Shown here: positions 1 to 5,355 of the stretch, in pieces
Layout of the letters: each line of letters opens with the position of its first letter
How positions within the stretch are numbered: position 1 is the first letter of the stretch
Source of the DNA: Corallincola sp.
GTDB taxonomy: Bacteria; Pseudomonadota; Gammaproteobacteria; Enterobacterales; Neiellaceae
Reading direction: 5' to 3'
Length of the DNA: 5,523 nt
NCBI GenBank assembly: GCA_017998495.1
Contig: JAGOCY010000124.1
Location: 1 to 5,523 of the forward strand
The notes under the pieces: model-generated
What the model was told of the DNA's origin: nothing
Seen by the model: the letters and a program-made list of their open reading frames with translations, nothing else
Database searches by the model: none
Made by a program: the position numbers and the translations under genes

Positions 1-36
1 CCTTCCCCTGGCGCCTCTCGGCTAGCCCGTCGAAGT
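1..36 (-). other. Start of leftward transcript leader
   Basis: This is the predicted 5' leader of the transcript from the rRNA-type promoter. It contains an 8-bp palindrome GGCTAGCC (20-27) and no start codon with a ribosome site, which fits a stable-RNA leader. No boxA-like antitermination site is recognisable in the few bases available. Confidence 0.45.
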
Positions 37-43
37 GGGGCGC

Positions 44-71
44 ATTCTAGCGAGGGCAACGATGGTGTCAA
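44..71 (-). promoter_or_regulatory. rRNA-type sigma-70 promoter, leftward
   Basis: On the minus strand there is a perfect -35 box TTGACA (66-71), a 16-bp spacer and a -10 box TAGAAT (44-49, five of six consensus bases). The bases just downstream (GCGCCCC, 43-37) form a G+C-rich discriminator, as is typical of stringently controlled rRNA and tRNA promoters. The predicted transcript would start near position 36 and leave the window at its left edge. Gene identity is inferred from the promoter style alone: an rRNA operon is most likely, a tRNA or ribosomal-protein operon is possible. The promoter is well supported; its target is not visible. Confidence 0.8.
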
Positions 72-76
72 CGGGG

Positions 77-112
77 GGATATCGAAAAAAACTAAAAATC
101 GGGATTTTTTAC
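77..112 (-). promoter_or_regulatory. A/T-rich UP-like element of the leftward promoter
   Basis: Immediately upstream of the leftward -35 box lie phased runs of A and T, including a small inverted repeat AAAAAT-CGGG-ATTTTT at 94-109. The placement at roughly -40 to -75 fits an UP element bound by the alpha C-terminal domains of RNA polymerase, as at rRNA promoters. The inverted repeat is all A/T in its arms and is more likely part of the A-tract pattern than a terminator. Function is inferred from position and composition. Confidence 0.5.
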
Positions 113-370
113 AAAGAGTTAACTGAGCAAAAAACAGGCACATCGTTCTTGTGCAAGGCTTTTCGGGCAGCAGTCGAGCAGTAATGTGCTATCACCATGC
201 AAACAGCCGCACCACCGTGGGGGAGTTTGCACCACCAACGCCATCTGCAACCCCGCCACCTCACCATCTGCATCATCTGGTCCGTCCACATCTTTTACAG
301 CATGCCGACGCGTCCGTTCCACAGGCTCAGAACAAAAACAAAAAGACATTAAAAACAATCAGATAGGCCA
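113..370. other. Long intergenic region without a credible gene
   Basis: This stretch separates the leftward rRNA-type promoter from the sigma-54-type promoter of the protease. The short open frames here have no ribosome site and His/Pro-rich, low-complexity translations, so I do not call genes. Visible structure: a palindrome AGTTAACT (117-124), an inverted repeat GCACA-7nt-TGTGC (138-154), a direct repeat GCACCACC (209-216, 229-236), a direct repeat CCATCTGCA (241-249, 264-272) and an A-rich stretch at 331-360. Sigma-54 promoters need an upstream site for their activator, usually 80-200 bp before the start, so such a site should lie at about 200-320. I cannot identify it with confidence. 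Confidence 0.5.
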
Positions 371-386
371 TGGCCAAGGAATTGCA
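371..386 (+). promoter_or_regulatory. Sigma-54 (RpoN) -24/-12 promoter of the subtilase gene
   Basis: TGGCCAAGGAATTGCA matches the RpoN consensus TGGCAC-RNNNN-TTGCW at TGGC, the R position, TTGC and the final W. GG (372-373) and GC (384-385) have exactly the required spacing. Taking C385 as -12 puts +1 at G397, 53 nt before the ATG. A TGGC-N7-TTGC match has a chance of about 1 in 65,000 per position at equal base frequencies, so it is unlikely by accident in this short leader. No good sigma-70 promoter was seen in the same interval. Expression would require an AAA+ enhancer-binding protein, which is not encoded here. Confidence 0.7.
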
Positions 387-396
387 GAGAGCCGCC

Positions 397-427
397 GCCC
401 GCCATCAAACATAACCAACAGGCGGGT
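397..427 (+). promoter_or_regulatory. Hairpin at the predicted 5' end of the subtilase mRNA
   Basis: CCCGCC (398-403) pairs with GGCGGG (421-426), extendable by a G-U pair at the base, around a 17-nt A-rich loop. It begins one base after the +1 predicted from the sigma-54 element. A stem at the extreme 5' end is a known way of protecting mRNA from 5'-dependent decay. That role here is inference; the pairing itself is direct. Confidence 0.4.
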
Positions 428-437
428 CATTTAAGAC

Positions 438-446
438 TAAGGAGGT
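438..446 (+). promoter_or_regulatory. Perfect nine-base Shine-Dalgarno of the subtilase gene
   Basis: TAAGGAGGT is fully complementary to the 3' end of 16S rRNA (ACCUCCUUA) and ends three bases before the ATG at 450, which fixes the start. A short AGAC/GTCT inverted repeat (434-437, 445-448) overlaps it and could partly mask it, but four base pairs are weak. Confidence 0.85.
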
Positions 447-449
447 CTA

Positions 450-3400
450 ATGAAACTTGGTAAACGGGTGGTCAGTGTCACAACAGCGTTAGCGGTTGGC
501 CTTATAGCCAGCGCCGTCGCTGCATCAGAAACATCTGCCGCAGTTCGGAGTCAGCTCCAGTTAGGTGGCCGCCAGGAGGCGGTCAACAAGCAGGTCTATA
601 TTGTTCAGCTGAAAGGCGACCCGGTCGCATCAAGGCGCATTGCCGCAGTAACACCACGCGGCGACTCCCCACTCCTGACATCAGCAGGGTTGTTGCTGCG
701 CGAGAGTAAGGCCCAGCAGCTCAAGGCCCGCCAACTGGCGGTGATCCATAGCGCTGGCGGCACTAGCCCTCTTTATCACTACACCCAGGCATTTAATGGC
801 TTCTCCGCCAAGCTGAGCCCCGCCGCAGCCGCCAAGCTGCGCACTAATCCAGAGGTGGTGGCTATTTGGCCGGATCGGTTGATGAAACCTCAGACCGCCA
901 ATACCCCCGCGTTTCTCGGCTTGACCTCCGCCAGCGGCCTACACAGCAGCGGCGTCAAGGGCGAGGATGTAGTGGTTGGCGTAGTGGACACGGGTATCTG
1001 GCCGGAGCATCCGAGCTTTGCCGATGATGGCAGTTACGGCGATCCGGCCGCTCTTGGCTGGAACGGCGCCTGCGTCAGCGGCGACGATCCAACCTTTAGC
1101 TGCAATAACAAGCTGATCGGTGCTCGTTACTTCAAGGCTGGATTTGAGGCGGCTTATGCCATTCTGCCCGACGAATCGATTTCACCGCGGGATAAAGATG
1201 GCCATGGCAGCCATGTTGCCGGCACCGCCGCCGGTAACGAAGCGATCACCGCGGTACTGGCTGGCTCGTCGGTAGCAACGGTCAGTGGCATGGCACCACG
1301 GGCGCGAGTCGCCGCCTATAAAGCCTGCTGGAACTCTGATGCGCCGGAGAGCGGCTGTTTCTACTCAGACACCATGGCCGCCATTGATGCCGCTGTAGGC
1401 GACGGCGTGGATGTGATCAACATGTCAATCGGCGGCAGCCTGACCGATCTGACCACACCAACGGCTACTGCCCTGCTGTGGGCCGCCTACGACGGCGTAT
1501 TCGCCGCCGTCTCTGCCGGCAATGAGGGGCCTGATAGCGGTACTGTCGGCACCCCTGCCCCTTGGGTCACCAGCGTCGCCGCCTCCACCTATGAAGGCAG
1601 CAGCGTCACCAACGCCATCGACATCAACGCCGGGCCTCTGGCTGGCAGCCGCTTCGCGGCAGTTGAAGGCGGTATCACCCGGGCGCTGGCCACTAGCGGC
1701 CCCATTACCGCCGCAGTGGCGAGCGCACTGCCCTACGATGGCTGCTTTGTGGGTGGCGAGCCATCAGCACTCGATAACGCCGCTGCCGTTACCGGCAAGA
1801 TCGCGCTGCTCAGCCGCGGCAGTTGCGCCTTCAGCGAAAAGATCATGCGCGCTCAGCTCGCTGGTGCCGTCGGGGTAATAGTCGTCAATAACAGTGGCGG
1901 CATGCCCATTGTGATGGGCGGCGACAGCACCGGCATCAACATTCCTGGCGTCATGATCGGCTTAAGTGACGGCGAGCAGATCCGCTCAACCCTGGCCGCC
2001 GCTCAGGATGTGAGCGCCACCCTGAGTGCGGGCATTTTTGTGCCTGTGGCCGAAACCGGCAATCTCATGGCGGACTTCAGTTCGCGCGGCCCCAATCAAT
2101 CGACCCTCGATGTGATCAAGCCGGATGTGACCGCTCCTGGTGTCCGTATCCTGGCTGCCACCACAGCAGCACCGCTGTTTGGCGTCGCCGGTGAAAGCTT
2201 CGCTTACTTGCAGGGCACCTCGATGTCCAGCCCCCATGTTGCCGGTTTGGCAGCGCTGCTCAACGAAGTTCACCCAGACTGGTCGCCGGCAGCGATCAAG
2301 TCCGCGCTGATGACCACGGCGCGCCAGGATCTGGTCAAGGAAGATGGAGCTACCGCAGCAGACCCCTTCGACTTTGGTGCAGGTCATGTGGTCCCGAATG
2401 CCGCTGCTGACCCAGGGCTGGTGTTTGACGCCAACATTTTTGACCACCTTGCCTTCCTCTGTGGCATCGGCAACGGTGCTCACGTTGCTGCCGCTTTTGG
2501 CCCCAGCTGTGACAGCCTTGCCGGCGCTGGTTACCCGCTTGATCCGAGCCAGCTCAACCTGCCGTCGATCGCCATTGCCGAACTGGACCGCAGTGAAACT
2601 GTGGTGCGCTACGTCACCAGTGTTGGTCCAGATGCGAGCTACGCAGCCAGCTTCGAGGCACCGGCCGGCGTTAGCCTGTCACTGCTCACCTCTAGTGGCC
2701 CGGCTACTAGCTTGGCAGTACCCGCAGGAGCGACCGTTCCTTTTGGCGTCACCTTCACCCTGACCGGCGATGCGGTATATGACCAGTGGGTATTTGGTGC
2801 CCTGATCCTCGACAGCGGTAGCCACAAGATCCGCATTCCGCTGGCCGTGAAGCCGGTTGCGCCGGTCCTGATCGACGCGCCGAGCCGTATCTCCACCACC
2901 ATCAAGGCGCCGGTTGGCCTGATCAGCTTCCCGATCCAGACCAACTACAACGGTGTGGTCAACAGCCGCGTCCATGGGCTGGTGCCGGTGAATGCGGAGG
3001 CAGGCATTGTTGCCCAAGACCCTGATGCCACTTATGCCTTCAATGAAGATGGCCTTGGCTTCCATCTGTTCTACGTACCTGAAGGCAGCAAAGCGGCGCG
3101 TTTTGCCCTGAAGCAGGCGTGGACCAGCCCGGGCTATGATCTCGACCTCTATGTCTATCGCTGTGAAGGCTGGTCCTGCGCGGCCGTGGGCAGCAGCTTC
3201 AATGGCGACAGCAATGAAGAAGTCGTGCTGATCGACCCGCAACCGGCCGCCGACGTCGATGCGGGTGATGTGTACGTCGTCTTTGTCCATGGCTACAACC
3301 TGGTTGACGACAGCGAAGGCGAATATGTGCTGGGTAACTGGGTGGTCGGTCCAACCAGTCCGAACAGCCGGGTGCTGGCACGCCCGATAGCCAAAGAAGG

Positions 3401-3536
3401 CAAGTTCACCACCGTTAACCTGCAGCAGAAGCGGGTGGTGGTTGGCGAACACTACTTCGGCGCCATCAGCTTCCTGGACGGCAAGGGTGCCCCCCAGGGA
3501 TTGACCCTGATTGACGCCGTTGGTGTCGCCAAGTAA
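450..3536 (+). CDS. Secreted subtilisin-like serine protease (S8 family) with PA insert and PPC-like C-terminal domain
   Basis: This is a 1028-residue preproenzyme that should cleave proteins outside the cell. A Sec signal peptide (about 1-25, basic MKLGKR then a hydrophobic stretch) precedes an inhibitor I9 propeptide (about 48-148, beginning VYIVQL and including YTQAFNGFSAKL). The S8 catalytic domain (about 170-660) shows Asp180 in VVDTG, His252 in DGHGSHVAGT, oxyanion Asn358 in SAGNEG and Ser591 in GTSMSSPHVAG. A protease-associated (PA) domain (about 430-525) is inserted between His and Ser. A fibronectin III-like domain (about 700-800) follows. Residues about 865-965 resemble a bacterial pre-peptidase C-terminal (PPC) domain (YDLDLYVYR, YVVFVHGY). 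The DFGAGHVVPNAAADPGLVFD stretch and the PA insert recall plant-type (cucumisin-like) subtilases. Ten cysteines fall into five local pairs, consistent with disulfides. There is no PEP-CTERM or LPXTG tail. The reading frame is intact; family confidence is very high, the substrate is unknown. Confidence 0.97.
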   Translation: MKLGKRVVSVTTALAVGLIASAVAASETSAAVRSQLQLGGRQEAVNKQVYIVQLKGDPVASRRIAAVTPRGDSPLLTSAGLLLRESKAQQLKARQLAVIHSAGGTSPLYHYTQAFNGFSAKLSPAAAAKLRTNPEVVAIWPDRLMKPQTANTPAFLGLTSASGLHSSGVKGEDVVVGVVDTGIWPEHPSFADDGSYGDPAALGWNGACVSGDDPTFSCNNKLIGARYFKAGFEAAYAILPDESISPRDKDGHGSHVAGTAAGNEAITAVLAGSSVATVSGMAPRARVAAYKACWNSDAPESGCFYSDTMAAIDAAVGDGVDVINMSIGGSLTDLTTPTATALLWAAYDGVFAAVSAGNEGPDSGTVGTPAPWVTSVAASTYEGSSVTNAIDINAGPLAGSRFAAVEGGITRALATSGPITAAVASALPYDGCFVGGEPSALDNAAAVTGKIALLSRGSCAFSEKIMRAQLAGAVGVIVVNNSGGMPIVMGGDSTGINIPGVMIGLSDGEQIRSTLAAAQDVSATLSAGIFVPVAETGNLMADFSSRGPNQSTLDVIKPDVTAPGVRILAATTAAPLFGVAGESFAYLQGTSMSSPHVAGLAALLNEVHPDWSPAAIKSALMTTARQDLVKEDGATAADPFDFGAGHVVPNAAADPGLVFDANIFDHLAFLCGIGNGAHVAAAFGPSCDSLAGAGYPLDPSQLNLPSIAIAELDRSETVVRYVTSVGPDASYAASFEAPAGVSLSLLTSSGPATSLAVPAGATVPFGVTFTLTGDAVYDQWVFGALILDSGSHKIRIPLAVKPVAPVLIDAPSRISTTIKAPVGLISFPIQTNYNGVVNSRVHGLVPVNAEAGIVAQDPDATYAFNEDGLGFHLFYVPEGSKAARFALKQAWTSPGYDLDLYVYRCEGWSCAAVGSSFNGDSNEEVVLIDPQPAADVDAGDVYVVFVHGYNLVDDSEGEYVLGNWVVGPTSPNSRVLARPIAKEGKFTTVNLQQKRVVVGEHYFGAISFLDGKGAPQGLTLIDAVGVAK

Positions 3537-3553
3537 GCGACAGGCAAGAATCC

Positions 3554-3581
3554 AAGGCCGCTCACCTGAGCGGCCTTTTTT
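3554..3581 (+). terminator. Rho-independent terminator of the subtilase gene
   Basis: A perfect 11-bp stem (AAGGCCGCTCA at 3554-3564 with TGAGCGGCCTT at 3567-3577) and a tiny loop are followed by a run of six T (3576-3581). It lies 18 nt after the subtilase stop codon. Confidence 0.93.
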
Positions 3582-3606
3582 ATGGCGGTTGCAATCAGCA
3601 CACAAC

Positions 3607-3628
3607 AAAAAGGCCGCCCAAGGCGGCC
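3607..3628 (-). terminator. Rho-independent terminator of the PEP-CTERM-like gene
   Basis: Read on the minus strand, a GGCCGCC/GGCGGCC seven-bp stem (3612-3618 with 3622-3628) has a three-base loop and is followed by five T (plus-strand A run 3607-3611). It lies 25 nt beyond the stop codon of the minus-strand gene and faces the subtilase terminator, so the two convergent transcripts are each ended separately. Confidence 0.87.
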
Positions 3629-3653
3629 GGCGGTCACACGATAGAATCTGCAA

Positions 3654-4202
3654 TTAGCAGCGGCGGCGTACCAGCGGAACGGCAGCCAGCAGCAGGAACA
3701 GCGACAGCATGGCCGGCTCATCGACAGAGGCGACCGAGAAGCTGAGGCTACCACTCACCGCCCTATAACCATCCTCAACACCTTCGAACCAGATCTGGCC
3801 ATCACCCAAGCCAAAAATGGTGGCAGACAGGGAACCAATCACAACTTCCAAATCGAAGGTCAGCACACTCTGTGCCAGTTCATCAGCAAACACAACCAAC
3901 GGAAATTCAGGGTAGTTACTATCGTCGACAGCGGTAAAAGCGGTCGAGCCAGCGAAAAAGCTAAAATCAAACAGCCCCGCAGCCGGGGTCAAGCTCCAGA
4001 ACGCATCGATATCAGCACTGTCGTAGGTAAAGCTACCGGCACTGCCAACCCAGCCATTCGTCAGGCCGAAGCTGTTGCCATCGACCGCATCAACCACCGT
4101 CAACTCGATCTGCTGGGTAATAATGCCAGCCTGAGCCGGCACAGCGAGTGCTGATGCCAAAACAACCGTTGCCCACCCAAAATGTTGCAACATCCGATTC
4201 AT
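3654..4202 (-). CDS. Small exported protein with PEP-CTERM-like sorting signal
   Basis: This 182-residue protein has an N-terminal signal peptide (1-25, likely cleavage after VPAQA) and a Gly/Ser/Phe-rich, probably beta-sheet mature region with GSFTYDSADI at 56-65, a pattern often seen in PEP-CTERM proteins. The C-terminus has the three-part PEP-CTERM layout: VDEP (160-163), a hydrophobic segment (164-177) and a terminal basic cluster RRRC (179-182). In this family, exosortase/EpsH recognises the motif and removes the tail during export to the cell surface or exopolysaccharide matrix. Oddities are D in place of the first P of PEP and a final Cys after the arginines. The ATG at 4202 is preceded by AGGGAG six bases upstream; the in-frame TTG at 4262 has no such site and lies inside the promoter. 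The function of the mature domain is unknown. No exosortase gene is in the window. Confidence 0.85.
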   Translation of the reverse strand: MNRMLQHFGWATVVLASALAVPAQAGIITQQIELTVVDAVDGNSFGLTNGWVGSAGSFTYDSADIDAFWSLTPAAGLFDFSFFAGSTAFTAVDDSNYPEFPLVVFADELAQSVLTFDLEVVIGSLSATIFGLGDGQIWFEGVEDGYRAVSGSLSFSVASVDEPAMLSLFLLLAAVPLVRRRC

Positions 4203-4257
4203 TGTTATCTCCCTGGATGAAATTAGGTCAGCGACAAACCGCCGCGCAGAACGCCCA

Positions 4258-4273
4258 AGCAATTTTCAGGCCT
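4258..4273 (-). promoter_or_regulatory. Sigma-54 (RpoN) -24/-12 promoter of the PEP-CTERM-like gene
   Basis: On the minus strand AGGCCTGAAAATTGCT keeps GGC, the R position, TTGC and the final W of the RpoN consensus TGGCAC-RNNNN-TTGCW, with GG and GC at exact spacing. Taking the C at 4259 as -12 puts +1 at a G at 4247 and gives a 45-nt leader with a good ribosome site. It shares GGCC at -24 and AATTGC at -12 with the promoter of the convergent subtilase gene. It is weaker than that site because the first T is replaced by A. Confidence 0.6.
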
Positions 4274-4364
4274 CACCAGATAACCCATTAAAAACAACAC
4301 GTTAAATGAGATTTCGATAACCTGGTGGCGAAGCAACTGACCACCGTAAAAAAAACCTACAGTC
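4274..4364 (-). promoter_or_regulatory. Upstream region of the PEP-CTERM-like promoter with candidate activator sites
   Basis: Upstream of the sigma-54 element there is an inverted repeat GGTGG-12nt-CCACC (4324-4345), about 77-98 bp before the predicted start, a usual distance for an enhancer-binding protein site. A direct repeat GATAACC lies at 4279-4285 and 4316-4322, and A-tracts at 4289-4294 and 4348-4355 could bend the DNA. The arms are short, so each item alone is weak; the activator is unknown. Confidence 0.2.
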
Positions 4365-4388
4365 AAAAAACCCCGCCGCGGCGGGGTT
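4365..4388 (-). terminator. Rho-independent terminator of pssA
   Basis: A 16-base perfect palindrome of G and C (4371-4386: CCCCGC, central CGCG, GCGGGG), flanked by AA/TT, is followed on the minus strand by six T (plus-strand A run 4365-4370). It starts seven bases past the pssA stop codon. It also insulates the PEP-CTERM-like gene from pssA transcription, which supports that gene having its own promoter. Confidence 0.9.
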
Positions 4389-4394
4389 GTGAGG

Positions 4395-5255
4395 TTAGCT
4401 GCGCGGCGCTGGTGGCTGCTCGCTGTCGGGCTCTGACGGTACGACCGGCGCTCCTGCCGGATTGTCCTCTTCGTCGTCGTCATCGCCAACCACATGAGCC
4501 ATCTTGAGCTCTTTGACCGAGCGGATGGTGACGATCGGGCCAGACGCGGCATAGACCAGAAAGCCGAGGAATAGCACTAAAGCCGGGTTGGTAGCGATAA
4601 TCACGAAGGCCAACACCACCACCAGAATGACCACGAACGGCACCCTGCCCCGCCAGTCAAACTGCTTGAAGCTGTGGTACTTGAAATTGGACACCATCAG
4701 CAAGCCGGCAGCCACGGTCAGGACAGCGGCGAAGATTGGGACCCAGGGTGAGTAGCTCTGCTCAAAATCCGGCAATGACGGGTTGATGCCGAGGTCGTTA
4801 CCCAGCCACACCATGCCAGCAACGATCGCCGCAGCCGCCGGGCTGGCCAACCCCTGAAAAAAGCGCTTGTCGGCGATGCCGATCTGGGTGTTGAAGCGCG
4901 CCAGACGCAGCGCGGCCCCAGCGGTGTAGATGAATGCGGCCAGCCAGCCGATCTTGCCCAGACCTTCCAGCGCCCAGTTGTAGGAGACCAGTGCCGGGGC
5001 AATGCCGAAGGAGACCATGTCGGACATGGAGTCATACTCAGCGCCAAACTCGCTCTGGGTGTTGGTCATGCGCGCCACCCGGCCATCCAGACCATCCAGC
5101 ACCATGGCCACAAAGATGGCAATGGCCGCCGAATCAAAGGCGTGATGCATGGATGCGACAACCGCATAAAAGCCGGCAAAGAGTGCCGCAGTGGTAAACA
5201 GATTGGGCAGCAGATAGACACCGCGGCGTCGCATCGACTGGGGATTGCGCTCCAT
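4395..5255 (-). CDS. pssA: CDP-diacylglycerol-serine O-phosphatidyltransferase (phosphatidylserine synthase)
   Basis: This 286-residue inner-membrane enzyme makes phosphatidylserine from CDP-diacylglycerol and L-serine, the committed step to phosphatidylethanolamine. The CDP-alcohol phosphotransferase motif is complete: D54, D57-G58, A61-R62, G71, D75 and D79. These are the metal- and substrate-binding residues of the family. Hydrophobic segments lie near 17-35, 41-56, 82-95, 101-117, 137-151, 171-188, 205-221 and 224-242, as in membrane PssA enzymes of the type found in Pseudomonas and Bacillus rather than the unrelated E. coli PLD-type enzyme. The C-terminal tail (about 255-286) is acidic then Pro-rich, and is probably disordered and cytoplasmic. 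ATG 5255 is chosen because GGAG stands five bases before it. A longer in-frame start at 5396 would overlap the divergent gene. It appears monocistronic within the window. Confidence 0.95.
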   Translation of the reverse strand: MERNPQSMRRRGVYLLPNLFTTAALFAGFYAVVASMHHAFDSAAIAIFVAMVLDGLDGRVARMTNTQSEFGAEYDSMSDMVSFGIAPALVSYNWALEGLGKIGWLAAFIYTAGAALRLARFNTQIGIADKRFFQGLASPAAAAIVAGMVWLGNDLGINPSLPDFEQSYSPWVPIFAAVLTVAAGLLMVSNFKYHSFKQFDWRGRVPFVVILVVVLAFVIIATNPALVLFLGFLVYAASGPIVTIRSVKELKMAHVVGDDDDEEDNPAGAPVVPSEPDSEQPPAPRS

Positions 5256-5293
5256 GAAAACTCCGGATCTTGATGAGTACAACAATAAAAGGG

Positions 5294-5307
5294 TAGCCCT
5301 TCGGCTA
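5294..5307 (-). promoter_or_regulatory. Small hairpin in the pssA leader
   Basis: TAGCC-4nt-GGCTA forms a five-bp stem. On the minus strand it is followed by three C and four T, an arrangement that resembles a weak terminator or attenuator 38 nt before the pssA start. With the candidate promoter just upstream, it would sit at the very 5' end of the pssA mRNA. The stem is short, so function is uncertain. Confidence 0.25.
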
Positions 5308-5314
5308 GCATCGG

Positions 5315-5342
5315 AGCATAACATAGCAGCCCCGCGCACCAA
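5315..5342 (-). promoter_or_regulatory. Candidate sigma-70 promoter of pssA
   Basis: On the minus strand TTGGTG (5337-5342) and TATGCT (5315-5320) are separated by 16 bp, matching the consensus at three and four of six positions. It is the best candidate seen in the 100-bp divergent gap and would give a leader of about 50 nt. Matches are modest. No convincing plus-strand promoter for the divergent gene was found in the same gap. Confidence 0.3.
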
Positions 5343-5355
5343 TACGAGGCTATCC

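Noticed and set aside
94..109. AAAAAT/ATTTTT inverted repeat as a terminator
   Set aside because: The stem is all A/T and too weak, and it sits directly upstream of the leftward -35 box where an A/T-rich UP element is expected.
136..154. Sigma-54-like AGGCAC near the left intergenic region
   Set aside because: AGGCAC matches the -24 half but no TTGC follows at the required distance; the TGTGC downstream is better explained as the arm of a small inverted repeat.
151..434. Short plus-strand frames between the rRNA-type promoter and the subtilase
   Set aside because: No Shine-Dalgarno, His/Pro-rich low-complexity translations, and overlap with the sigma-54 promoter and the leader hairpin.
2679..3653. 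Long open frame antisense to the end of the subtilase gene
   Set aside because: It lies opposite a clearly coding frame with full domain support, has no ribosome site, and its translation shows no recognisable domain. High G+C favours such antisense frames.
4203..4262. Longer start (TTG at 4262) for the PEP-CTERM-like gene
   Set aside because: It would add 20 residues with charged arginines before a good signal peptide, lacks a ribosome site and lies within the -12 element. ATG 4202 has AGGGAG at good spacing.
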